A stretch of 64,000 nucleotides of DNA from Otis tarda (lineage: Eukaryota; Chordata; Aves; Otidiformes; Otididae): contig CM048552.1 in assembly GCA_026413225.1 (NCBI GenBank), forward strand, positions 140,133,053 through 140,197,052. Direction: 5' to 3'. A model generated the notes under the pieces. That model saw only the letters and a list, made by a program, of their open reading frames with translations. It did not search any database and was not told the DNA's origin. Below, piece after piece: positions 47,001-58,628 of this stretch (the first letter of the stretch is position 1; the number at the start of each line of letters is the position of its first letter). Made by a program: the position numbers and the translations under genes.

Positions 47001-48554
47001 ATGAACAGCCAACAGCACTTTTATGTGGATGATGTATGACTTACATATAAAAGAGTGCCAGCCATGTATCTTCTACCTACTATAAATGAAATATTAGGCA
47101 AGTCTTCAAGATATTGCCTTTTTTTCATTTGAACTTCCATAAAATTATTTTACTGACAACTGAAAGTGCCGTCAAACTCTAAATGCAAACTTGCATTTAT
47201 CACTGAAACAAAGGTTTTATCGCTTCAAGGTCATATTAAGAATTACTTATTTTTCTTTTATCATATTACAGAGTGTATAAGTGCTTATATGATGAAATGT
47301 TAATGAAGTATTATATTTGGAACTGAAACAATAGTGGTTATTATAAAACACATTTTTATCCAAAATTGGACTGCCTTTCAGGTATATTGCAATATGAGGA
47401 TCTGATATTGAAAATTCTCCCCAGTGTCAATTTTTTTTTTTCAGAATTCTGCCTCTTTTAAAAATCTTCTTAGTGTGAATACAATACAATTCAGTACATT
47501 CCTATTTCATCTTTCAAACAAAATACTAACTAATTTAAAATTCCGTAGAAATGCGGCATCTCAGGAGTGCAAATTTGTTAAACTAAATGCTATAATTTCC
47601 TGAAACTTCTTCACAACTCTAGTTCTCATTTGTCTCCATGAGGACAGGCAGTTATCTCAAAAAATCCATTTTAAACTTATCTCTAAAACCATGGAAGTAT
47701 TGCAATTTTATCTTGTAAAACACTATTTTCTTAAGTCAAAGCCCTCAGATCTTTTTTACAGTGTTAAGTTCGGTTCAGTAGAAGTTCCATATGGTGGACT
47801 AGAGTTACTTAAATGGGGAAAAACTGCATTAGGAAAGCAATCAAAGGAAGACACCTCTCATGAGAAGAAGCAGCATGCATAATGAAGTATGGTATCTATG
47901 TAAAAGCTTTTGAAGTATGAACAATGAGTGGGGAACCATATGCTTCAGAATTTGTTCCTTTTGTGATCAGCTGAAGAATAATGTTCTCTACATCAGCAAA
48001 AATCAGTGAATGAAAATAAAAACGCATTGCAAAAGGAACCCTCTATGGACAGTTGTCCTGAAAAGGGTGAAATGTTAGATACAGAAATATAAAAGACAAT
48101 TTTCTATTTGAAAATATGTTAGCAGTTCAGTAAATGATCCTACCCTTTTCAAGTCAGACTCTTAGACTGAGCTTCATGTGGTTAAACAAGTTTTCTTTTT
48201 ACACAGAGAGAGCTGACAAAGTGATTTGTTTTCATTTACTTTTCCTTTTCTACTGTTTTGATTGCAGGGACATAATAAACTAAAAAGTATGTATTTTCAT
48301 TTAAAATAACTACCTTGAAAAAAGATTGTTTGATTTTCTCTTTTTTTTCCATCAATTTCACAGTGTTTTTCTTATGTTTTACCAGAGGACTTCGTGTTGC
48401 TTGAACTTATTTCTATTTTATGTCTTTTTTTCATATATTAAAATAAAAGAAGATGGCAAGCCAGAAAATATGCTCTTGTCACAAACAAAAAAAAAAACAA
48501 ACCTCATTGCGATTTAAATGCTACCTGGAAGTTTAATTGGTAATTACAGGAAAA
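44011..48554. other. Intergenic AT-rich DNA
   Basis: A long T-run lies at 46015-46035 and a TTTG-rich stretch at about 46325-46362. No gene or transposon is recognised. Confidence 0.5.
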
Positions 48555-48947
48555 CATAGAATCATAGAATGGTTCGAATCATAGAACGGTTAGGGTTGGA
48601 AGGGACATTTAAAGGTCATCTAGTCCAACTGTCCCTGCAAGGAGAAGGGACATCTCCAACTAGATCAGGTTGCTTAGAGCCCCATCCAACCTGGCCTTGA
48701 ATGTTTCCAGGGCTGGGGCATCCACCACCTCTCTGGGCAACCTGTTCCAGTGTTCTACCACCCTCAGTGTAAAAAATTTCTTCCTAATATCTGATCTAAA
48801 TCTATCTCCCTCTATTTTGAAACCGCTGCCCCATGTCATGTCACAACAGGCCCTAGTGAAGAGTCTCTCCTCATCTTTCCTGTAGGCCCCCTTCAGGTAC
48901 TGGAAAACCACTATAAGGTCTCACCGGAGCCTCCTCTTCTCCTGACC
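48555..48947 (-). mobile_element. CR1 LINE, 3' end with duplicated tail
   Basis: The minus-strand frame 48911-48660 gives the CR1 ORF2 C-terminus ([20 protein letters not shown], ending LDGALSNLI). The 3' untranslated region follows. At the low-coordinate end the tail is extended: the AGAATGGTT unit is followed by a second GAATCATAGAACGGTTAGGG unit. The 5' truncation is near 48947. It is well preserved. Confidence 0.95.
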
Positions 48948-51244
48948 ACTATTAAAAACCAACCAACCAATTAAAAAAAAAAAAAAGGTTTGAATTTTGC
49001 AATATACTGTTCTGTTGAATGACCTTTAAACATAGCTAAGTTTTAGAAGGAAGTTATTGCCATGAAAAAACTCCAAGAAACCCCCTAGAACAGAGTCATG
49101 TGCTGGAGGTGTATAAGAAGGTCAATAACGCAGCTCTTTGTAACATGCAAGTTTAGTCCCACACACAAGCACAAACTCTACAGCTTGGTTTACATGGATT
49201 GTGTAAAAATTGGTAAGATACAAACACAATTTTGAGTTGTCAGTGGTGGTAACTGATAAAATGTCAGATGGTTAAACTGCAAAGCTCTAACAATGACCCT
49301 GGTGATTTTTATTTTCATAAATTATTTACAACATTCAAATGGTCTTCTGAATTGGAACTTCTAGTTGCTTCATTGATACAAGTTGGAGCACTTAAACAAA
49401 ATTTAAAAAAATGATGCAAATTTCACATTTTTCTTTCTTTTTTTTTTCTAGAAACTGAATCAGCATACATTTATCTTTGAACCTCTTTTTATTTTTGTCT
49501 TTTTTCTTTTTTTTTCCCTGTTAGCTGTATTTCTTTTGCTAAAAGTGCTTGAGAAGGATTGTTTTGTTGTCCAGAGTTCGACATCTTTTCATATGCTTAA
49601 GACTTTGCAATAAATCAATGCATATCATCCTGAGAAACACATATATTTCTTCTGATAATATTGCATCCCTATAATGGAGATTTGAGAGATTACTTTTTTT
49701 TTTTTTTGTAATATCTTCTCTGCTTTATCTTTCCTGAAATGAGAGTAAAGATAGCACAACTTTCATCTTCCAAGTTCTTTAGCATCAGATGTTCATCCTG
49801 AAACAGCCTTTGACTATGCTCAACATCAGTCACACCCAATCATCAGCTTTTATCAAACATCCCAGCTTCAACACATCTGACATGGACCATGATTTCCCAG
49901 GTGATGCTCAAGACACTACAAGATTTCAAATCCACAGAAAACATGCTGCAACAGCATATGAATGAGAAAGCTAGCTCCCTTGCCAAAGACTCATGAATAC
50001 TTCAGAGAACAGAAAGTGCAGGTTGTTATTATTTTTTCCTAGAGAATCTCAAGCATAATTCTTTTAATAAAATGTCAGTTTGGAAAATAAATTTTTCTTA
50101 TTCCACAATGGCATAGGAAAATATTAACTGAATTTCCACAAGGGTGGATAAGCCAGTTGCAACACACTGGGCTATAATGAAGAAGCTTAATTTTTAATTC
50201 ATCAGATATCTTCATGCAAGCAAATGTTCTTCTAGCAAATTCAGTAAATATGCTGATTCATATTCAGTGCAGGAGTAATACATATTTTAATATTAATTCA
50301 TACAGTTTGTACTCATCAACAATGTTGGAATACATTTACCAGAGGTGCTCCTGAAAAGAAAGATAAGCTTGTTGTACAACTTTGCAAACACATGGGTTAC
50401 CTTTCTGGAGACTGCACTCTCAGTCAGTGGCATATTTTCTGAGAGGAGAAAGAGGAAAGGGGGATATGTTTCCAATGTTTTGCTTTATGTAAATATTGCT
50501 TCAATGTTGCTCAACGAACATCATCAGAATTTTCCTTTATAAGATTTATTTGCCTTTATAATCTATCCTATGTAAGTGAGGGATGGCTTTCCTGTAAGAA
50601 CTGACTATGTCTGCACTTGCAAACACATAAAAGTAGGCAGCTTGCAAAGCAAGATATAACAGGCTTTTGTATTCTTAACGTCTCAGTGCAGAAATCCATG
50701 CTGTAGTGGTTTACTCTGAATGAATAGTGAGTAACAGAATTCTATCCTGAGCTTGAAACACTAATGAAGGATTTTATACTAGATTATTCTAGTTTCCCTT
50801 GCTCCTGCTTGTTCTCAGTTATTGAGAACTTTGTTGCAAAATATAAGAGAAATGCATTAAACTAAAAATTCCACTCCATGTACATGTTTAAAGTACAAAA
50901 AAAAAAGAAAAAAAAATTCTCAAATTAAAAAAGAAGGAACCATAAAGAAAATTAAATTGTTAATAAATTCCTCAAAATACTTAAATCTGATTTTAAACTC
51001 CAAACATAGTGTCCTGGATTAGATTCACAGACAAAGCTCAGAAAAATAATATCCCCATAGTCTGAAAGTTTGTGCTCTACTTCATTTTCGGTTTTCACTT
51101 GCAAAACTCTAACTCTGCTGAAGACTATGCCATCAAAAATATACAGGGTTCAGGTTTTTTAATCTATGAAAGTAGTGTTGGTTAGCTATTCCCAATTTTA
51201 TCTGCAGAGATTATTAGACTAAAATATTATCAATGTAAGTATGG
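48948..51244. other. Intergenic AT-rich DNA
   Basis: There are A- and T-runs (48974-48987, 49439-49448, 49690-49707, 50899-50917). No gene is recognised. Confidence 0.5.
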
Positions 51245-52080
51245 ATCCAAGCTGACTATGAAGAAATGAAAATAGTCCTAGCAGTGCTGAAGAGCTGGGA
51301 AATAAAATGCAAATGAAATTCAACACAAAAATGTAAAATTAATGCACACAAGATATAATATTCTTAATTTTATGCATATGTAATGGATTCTAACTTGACA
51401 TTTACTATTCATGAACGATATCCTGAAGTTATTAAAGAAAATGCTATGAAAAAATCTGAGCTTATCATTTAAATGTTAAAAAAAAAAGAGGTAGAGGTAA
51501 GAAATGAATGACAATAACTATTAAGAAACTAGTTGAAATATTGAAACAGCACTGAGACACTACATATTGTGGCCTCAATTTGAATACTTTGGTTCTCATT
51601 CCCTATGTCACAATATATGTAACACAATTGGGCCAGATATAGAGAGGAAAATCTAGAACAATTAAAGGCAAAGATGCTCTAAGGGAATAACTGCATTTAA
51701 AAGCACTCTTCAGCATTCAGATAGGGAGAAGATATGATAAAGAAATGTAAGGTCATGTGTGCCATGAAGAATTTAAGCACTTGCCATCATTCACTTTCTC
51801 CTCAAACAAAGGAGCAAAGGATTCTTCAAAGACATTGGCAGGCTGCAGATTCAAAATAGGAACCCCTTCACACAACACATGTTGTGCTAAGCTGTGGATT
51901 GCGTGATGAAGTCATTACAGACTTCTGGAATCCATATTTTTAGTGTTCAAAAAGCTGTTAACTGCACAATATAAAATGTCAATCCACCCAGGGATATCAA
52001 ATGGAATTACCAATACAAATACAAATATTGTTGGCTCAATAGGTCCTAGAGCAGGACCTTGCTGTGGGCTTAGTAAAATA
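51245..52080 (+). mobile_element. Very old CR1/L3-like LINE relic
   Basis: Segments such as gcaaatgaaattcaacacaa (about 51310) and the later gcaggctgcagattcaaaat (about 51839) with ccccttcacacaacacatg keep the order of the 3' portion of old CR1/L3-type LINEs. There the encoded protein and 3' end read as wage-marker phrases like FNTKM and LQIQNRNPFTQHM. The copy is too decayed for a continuous frame and its ends are approximate. Confidence 0.5.
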
Positions 52081-53204
52081 CTGGGAAAAAAAAAAGTTTT
52101 TGTTTTTTCTCCCCCTTATACTCTTTCTTAGGCCTTAACTATAGGGCAGTGTTGTTGGAATTATACTATTGGGCTAGATTAATATTTTTTTTCTGATTCA
52201 GTATAGCCATTCTTACATCTTATGGAAATTAAAATAAAAAAATGAGTTGCATTTTTGCATTCTGCCTAATTTTATTAGTGGGTTTTCTTCAGAGGTTGCT
52301 TAAAGGCTCAAAGATGAATAATATCATTTTCCTAATTGACCTTCCATTCAAATCTTCTGCTAAAACCTAAGAAAGCAGTTTATTAAACATGCTAAATTTA
52401 TAGGTCAAGCTTTGGTTTTGCCTGTCTGCTTAGAACACCTGGAGAAGTACAGATGTGAAAAAAAAGTAATTTGATCCTCAAAGTTTAAGGAGGTTTGTCA
52501 ATCATAAATGTTTTGAGCTGAATTAGGTCAAAAGAACTTAGTAGATTATTTGTTCTGATCGGCAAATATCGTCTCTGTTCTATTGGAAAACCAGGGTATT
52601 TCCCTAAGCTTTTAAAAACAGTTTCTTTTTCACACAGAAACATTAAAAAATGGAAGAACAAGTATACACCATAAGTAGACATTTCCTGAAATTAGCATTA
52701 GACCTAAACCTTTCTTAATTGTTCATTTTTTCTATTATTCTCAATTAATCAATTTTAAATTACTTTAATTATATGTTAAAAATATTTTAGTTATACGAGT
52801 AATTAAGAAATTAGTATTTTAAATACATGGTAGCATAAACAACAGCATAAGTGGTATTTCTATGCAATTCTAATTTATGCACATCTTGAAATACTAAATT
52901 TTAATATTTCTCTTTCATTATCTCTCTGCAGAAAAGTAATGTATGTCCGGAGACCAGTAAGAAAATTTCTGAAGGATGTAATTTGGGTATAAGTCTAGAA
53001 GTAATTTGCTTTATTTTCACATATACTCTGCAAGTAGTGGATAGAAAAAAGAAATCATTTTTTAGAGACTTTTCTCATATATGTCCATCAATAACTTAAT
53101 CTACTTGACAATACAGACAAGGTCACGAACAATGTATTTAATTTAATCTTTCTAAATAGTTGATACTGTTGTAGGTCCTAAATGACCCAAAAAAACCCAG
53201 GGTT
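52081..53204. other. Intergenic AT-rich DNA
   Basis: No feature is supported. Confidence 0.5.
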
Positions 53205-53455
53205 TTGAAAGCAACACTGAACCTTACTGTCCCTGTCCAGCCCACTCATGGCTTTTCTCCACCATTGCTCATTACCCTGTTTCAGCTTTGCTTGGGGCCA
53301 TCAATCTGTGCCCCAGCCATGTTGCAAGACTGCTGGTCTCCAGCCTCATCTCTTTTTGCCCCTGTCTGGACTCAGGCCCTAACTTACCACTTACCTGGGG
53401 CCTGGGGCCATTGATGACCCTGTTACCACCCAGCTCTACCTGGTGCTGGTTTTAT
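53205..53455. other. GC-rich patch of unknown origin
   Basis: A 250-base C/T-rich block (ccctgtccagcccactcatg through ctctacctggtgctgg) lies in AT-rich sequence. Two overlapping plus-strand frames are open (69 and 83 codons), but neither shows a recognisable domain or a consistent codon pattern. It may be an unrecognised repeat fragment. Confidence 0.3.
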
Positions 53456-53779
53456 TTTTTAAGGCATATTTTAAATTTTTTTTTAAGGCCTACTAGCCAA
53501 GGATCTTATCAGGTTACTATTTGTGAGGAGCATATATAACTCACTTCTGTTTCAAACAACTGAATTGCTTGATACATCTTCCATGAAATAAATGGGAAAA
53601 AAAAGTACATATAGCAGCATTTGCTTAAGAAAATGGAAGTCTATTTCAGGAAGGGAAAATCGAAGGGGAAAATGTTATGTGAACAAGCCTGAATTATTTA
53701 AATCACAATCATAAAGTTCTACAAACTTAGAAGGGTATCTTAGTTTCAGAGTGAACAAGTTAAACAAAAATAAAAGTGA

Positions 53780-54420
53780 GGATTGATGATTCAAGCCATA
53801 CTTACTGACAGACTGTAGAGAGCATCAGATATAGTTCTTAATCTACAGTATTGTAGGCAGTTGTGCCCAAGTTCATTATAACATTCAAAAGCTGTAGTGA
53901 AGGCTTACGTATTATACAAAAATACAGAAGCATGAGAGTGTGAAATAAGCTGAAGCTGAAGATTAATATGATGTGAGGAACAGATACAATAAGACATCAA
54001 TAGTAAACCTATGTCTAGGTCTAGGAAACAAGTCAGAAAGCACACTGAAACCTGAAAAGAGCTCTGAAAAGAGCTATAAGAATGACTTTCAATGACCTTT
54101 ATAAAACTCAGTCTTTAGAAGTTCAGTGTGTGAAATTTATGCAAGAAAAGACCATAACATACCTACATCTTGTGTTGCAAGTATCTAGAAAAGGGAAAAA
54201 AGACATCAGAGAGCTCTAATGTCAATGTCTACCTGTGGTGAAATGCCTAGCTAACCAAAAACAATCTGACCATTGATACTACACACCTTTATTTTCTTTT
54301 GACAGTGACAGCACTGTAGAACTCACCTAAAGATGTGGCAGGATTCAAGTCAAGAGCAGGTATTTTTCTTATTACCTTAGATAGCTTGTTGCAGAAGTTA
54401 CAAGCTGAGGTTCTGTGGAA
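53780..54420 (+). mobile_element. Possible very old CR1-like relic
   Basis: The stretch around 54070-54160 (gagctataagaatgactttc, then agtctttagaagttcagtgt) and the later aactcacctaaagatgtggc have the order of an old CR1/L3 3' region. Similarity is weak and boundaries are guesses. Confidence 0.35.
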
Positions 54421-56885
54421 CCATTACAGAGACAGAGGTTAGGTAGCTGAAAACAGCAGTTGCTTTCCTACTACAAAGGCCAAGTGTCTATAAAACCTCT
54501 GTCGCTGGTATTATAAGCAATTTAGGAAACAGAAATTTACTTTTGTTGAGAATTTAAGAGAAAAAAAAATGTTGTTGATGTATGAAAGCAGTTTAATTCA
54601 ACAAAGATATATAATTACTTTTGTAAATGCAACTTTAACTATATTATTATTTAAGGGCATTGATATTCAGTTATGTTTGAGATGTCTCTTCCTTCAATTA
54701 CCTGTATAAAATATGATAACATTTCATAATATAATTAAGTAGCTGATTAATTAAATAGCTGCAAACTAGACAGGCTATACCACATTGTCCCTGATGATTA
54801 CATAAGAAAAAAAAAAAAAGAGAAAAAAACCCCTATGTCAGAGCTGATTGTTTTATTGATCTGCACTTAGTGAAAGGCAAAACAATACAGTGTATTACAA
54901 AGAAAACTACATAGTGACACAAAAATCCAGGATAAACCTGGTCAGTTCAGTCGCAGTGGATGTCCCAGAAAGGCAATTTTTTCTATTACTTTTGAAATCT
55001 ATATATAGAAGTGTTCTTTCAAAAACAACTGATTCAAAAAAACTCAACAACTTCAGTGTAGACCTCATATTTCCCTCTATATTTTTTGGGGGTTCAAATT
55101 GAAACTCTTGTTAGACTTATTAGAAACACTAACTTCATTAAGAAATCTTCAGTAAAACCTAGTCTGTCAAGCTGGATAAAACAACAGAAGGCATGACTTC
55201 TGAAGAAAGTCTGAAATACATAACTGAGGGTAATTTTTTTTCTTCACATTTTTGATTTGGAAAATAGAAGTATATCCTGAGACACATAATCTCCAGTTAT
55301 AAAGAGAACAGTATTCAAAATGTATATTGATGGCATTCAAAAGGCGTATTTCAAAATCTCTGGTAAATGTGGGTTTAGTTAAGATTTTTTCTACAAAATA
55401 ATTTAATAGTGAAAAAATCATTCACCATATGGAAATTCCAGATTAAGTTCTTTCTTTTGTTTCAGTAGACTATAGGCTATCATGCACTTTTCAAATGAAT
55501 ATTGTAATAACGTGCCATGGTATGTTTAGAGAAGTGTTACTCCCTAGCAGTACATCAAAATTGGTTTAATTTTGCTATAAAAATAGAAAGACTTTGTTTG
55601 AGTCTAGCACAATTCTACAATTCAGGCATTAGAATATTTGCTAAGGGGTGTAATAACTTCACAATCATGTTAAAATGATTACTTAATATTACATAGTGAA
55701 TTAAACCAGATGAGGGAGTCACTCTTTCTTTCTGGACCAATGAATATTTAATTAAGCTGTGCAAAGAGGAAAGAATTTTAGTCAGGGAGAGTGGGAGGTG
55801 CACAATTCCTGAGAAATTATGTCTACTATTTCCATTAAATGTATGCTTACTCTTAGAAGAGAATTGAATACAAATCTTCTGTAACTTGAGTTAATGCTCT
55901 AAACATACAGAACAATGTTAAAGGGAAACTGGTAGCAAGAGTATCAGATGAACTGTACCTTACAGTTAGATATGCTCTTGGAATGCTTAGCAGGTCCCAT
56001 ATCTACAGATGGGAGAGGGAATGTATCTAACTTACCCTTTTGTACACAGGAAAGAGTCAAGCTATTCAGCACTGAGTATGGCCATGACTCAGGCATGTGC
56101 AACCTCACCAGTAATAGCACTCAGATACTAGGCACTTAAAATACTCTAAAGGTTAGTTTCCAGCTAAAATTGCATTTTGAAGATCTAGATGTTGGAATTA
56201 TGAACTTACAGGTTCAACTAGCCAGAAGACAAGTCTGTAACATAAATCTTCTAGATTTTATCTTCTAATACATGTACTTCTTTTTTTTCCCCAAATATAT
56301 AAAGTAAACTGAATCTTGAAATAGAGGGAAATATAAGGTACTTAGGCAATGTTTTCTTTTTTAATTTGTAACATATGAAATTTTCTTGAATTCGTCTCTG
56401 GCAGCTGTAACCCTGACAGACCTCAAAGAATGCACAAGTGGACAAAGGTGCAGAAACTAAGACCTGTATACTCACCAGAGATTTTACTGTCCATGGACAA
56501 GCTGTTCAAGAAACAATGTTCTCAAAGTTTTCTTATATTACCCCTTAACAGGTATTACAGACCCTTAAAAGTCTGTAAAAATTTCATTGTGAGATGTCTG
56601 AGCTAATTTGTCTTATGAGACTACATATTTAAAACTAAACAAATTCTGATTTTACTGAGTGTGGAACTATTGAATCACACAGGTTTTTGGTTTGGGTTTC
56701 TGTTTGTTTGTTTGTTTTAACTATGAACATATTGACCAAAAAAAAAAAATAAAGTCAATATTTTGCCATGCCAGTAAGAATGTTACATTCCACACAGGAG
56801 AGGGAGTGAGTGTGCAGGTATGTGCTGTCTCATGAGGAGGGGGTCAAAAGTGAGAAAAGTACTCCGAAGATAGAAATTATATGTG
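54421..56885. other. Intergenic AT-rich DNA
   Basis: No gene or repeat is recognised apart from A-runs near 54807-54820. Confidence 0.5.
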
Positions 56886-57478
56886 AATCACAGAATCATC
56901 AGATGATTGAGGCTGGAAGGGACATCTGGAGGTCAACTGATTCAATGTCTCTGCTCAAGCAGGGACATTGTCACGGTTTTGGCAGGGATGGAGTTAATCT
57001 TCCTCTCAGTAGCCTCTGGGGAGGGGCAGGGGGACTGAGAAACTGTGGTGACTAAGGCTAAACCACAACAGACACTTATGCCCAGGACCATGCCCAGGTG
57101 ACATTTAATATCTCCAAGGAGGGAGACTCCATAACCTCCCTGGGTAATCTGTGTCCGTGCTTATTCATCCTCACAGTAAAAAAGTGTTTCCTGATATTCA
57201 GAGGGAACCTCCTGCATTTAAGATTGTGCTCATTGCCTCTTACCCTGTCACTGGACACCATTGAAAAGAGTCTGGCTCCGCTTTCTTTACATCCTACCTC
57301 CAGATCCTACCGTATTTGCATCCTACCTAGCTTTTCCAAACTAAACAGTCCCAGCTTTTTCAGCCTTTCCTCACAGGACAGATTCTCTACTTCCTTCAGC
57401 ATCTTTGTGGTCCTTTGCTGGACTCTCTTCTGTATTTCTTGTACTGAGGAACACAGAACTGGACACAGTAGTTCACAT
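56886..57478 (-). mobile_element. CR1 LINE relic, interrupted by a miniature LTR
   Basis: It starts with the reverse tail (atcacagaatcatcagatga) and the 3' untranslated region to 56968. It resumes after the LTR at 57071 with tatctccaaggagggagact and ctccctgggtaatctgtgtc, running to gaactggacacagtagttca near 57478. The minus-strand frame 57261-57076 (RVRGNEHNLKCRRFPLNIRK) is the ORF2 C-terminus. It belongs to a different subfamily from the 2245 and 10115 copies. Confidence 0.88.
56969..57070 (+). mobile_element. Miniature (internally deleted) ERVL-like LTR, 102 bp
   Basis: The ends TGTCACGGTTTTGGCAGGGA and GGCTAAACCACAACA are the two ends of the LTR family found at 57956-58623 and 62593-63157, but only about 100 bases remain between them. 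Flanking bases GACAT and GACAC form a 5-base target duplication with one mismatch. It sits inside the CR1 relic 56886-57478, so it inserted after that CR1. Confidence 0.75.
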
Positions 57479-57955
57479 ACAACATATAGCTGTAATTTGT
57501 CTGTTTTGTTTCTGTCCTCGAGTTATTAGTTATTATTACACCTGGAAACTGTGAAAAGCATGGATCTTTTGCTACCTAACATCCAAACATAGCTGCATCC
57601 AGTGCAGTCCTCCAGGCTACAGGATCACAAGAGGAAAGCTTTCCAGCTAAGTGAGGCGCTGGCAGTCTATGCCATATCTCTGCCAAGAGAAATACAATGC
57701 TCATTTTCAAACAGCAGTTTTGTGTTTCAGGAAGTTTAGTCATTGGCGGATTTAGTAATTTTGCCTTGGTCTGCATATTATTTTGTATATGATTAATTAA
57801 TGTGATATTATAACAAACTAAAATAAAGCAAGTATTTTCCTATGACATTCTGATATCTATCATCAGGTCCTGTACAATGGAAAAGGAAAATCTGTCATCT
57901 ACAGTAAAGTTTTATTTAGTAGACTTGCATAAAAAGATAGATTCCATTTCAGAAT

Positions 57956-58623
57956 TGCGGTGGTTTAGCCCGAGTCACCAGACTGTTTCTCACTCACCCT
58001 TCCCCTACCCAGCGGGACGGGGGAGAGAAATTGGGAAGAAAGGAAAACTTGTGCGTTGAGATAAAAACAGTTTACTGAAATACTAAAAACTATAAAAATA
58101 ACAGAATATAAGGATATTAATACATACAAAATATACAAAATGAACAATGTATGATTTCTCATCACCTGATGTCCAAATGACCAACACAGCCTGAGCAGCA
58201 ATCACGGAAGTGAAGACCCAGCAGCAAGCAAAACGCAGGGAAGAGTGAGCCAGCCAGGTAGAGGGAATAATGCCAGCAAGCAAGAGAGATGGAAAAAAGA
58301 TGGATGCCAAGGATGCATGCCAGAATGGATGCCCGAATGGATGCTGCCTCCCATGGGTAACCCCCACTTACATACTGAGCATGGAATACTCTCTTTGGCC
58401 AGTTTGGATCAATTATTCTGTCTGTCTTTCTCCCAGCTTCCTGCATCTGCACATTAATGAGACTTTAACGAGACCTGGAAAGCCAGACAGTGTCCTTGGT
58501 CTCATTAACAACAACTGGTATCACCAGAGTGTTGATAATTTATCAACATTCTTCACACACAAAATCCAAACCACACTGGCTACTGTGGGGAAAATTAACT
58601 CCATCCCTGCTGAAACCAGGACA
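57956..58623 (-). mobile_element. ERVL-like solo LTR, 668 bp, with perfect target duplication
   Basis: The LTR runs from TGCGGTGGTTTAGCCCG to GCTGAAACCAGGACA. AGAAT flanks both sides exactly (57951-57955 and 58624-58628). The minus orientation follows from comparison with 62593-63157: plus-strand tacaaaatgaac (about 58134-58145) and tcatcacctgatg (about 58159) are the complements of bases near 63010 and 62978 there. Open frames inside on both strands (58083-58653) are LTR sequence, not genes. Confidence 0.88.
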
Positions 58624-58628
58624 AGAAT

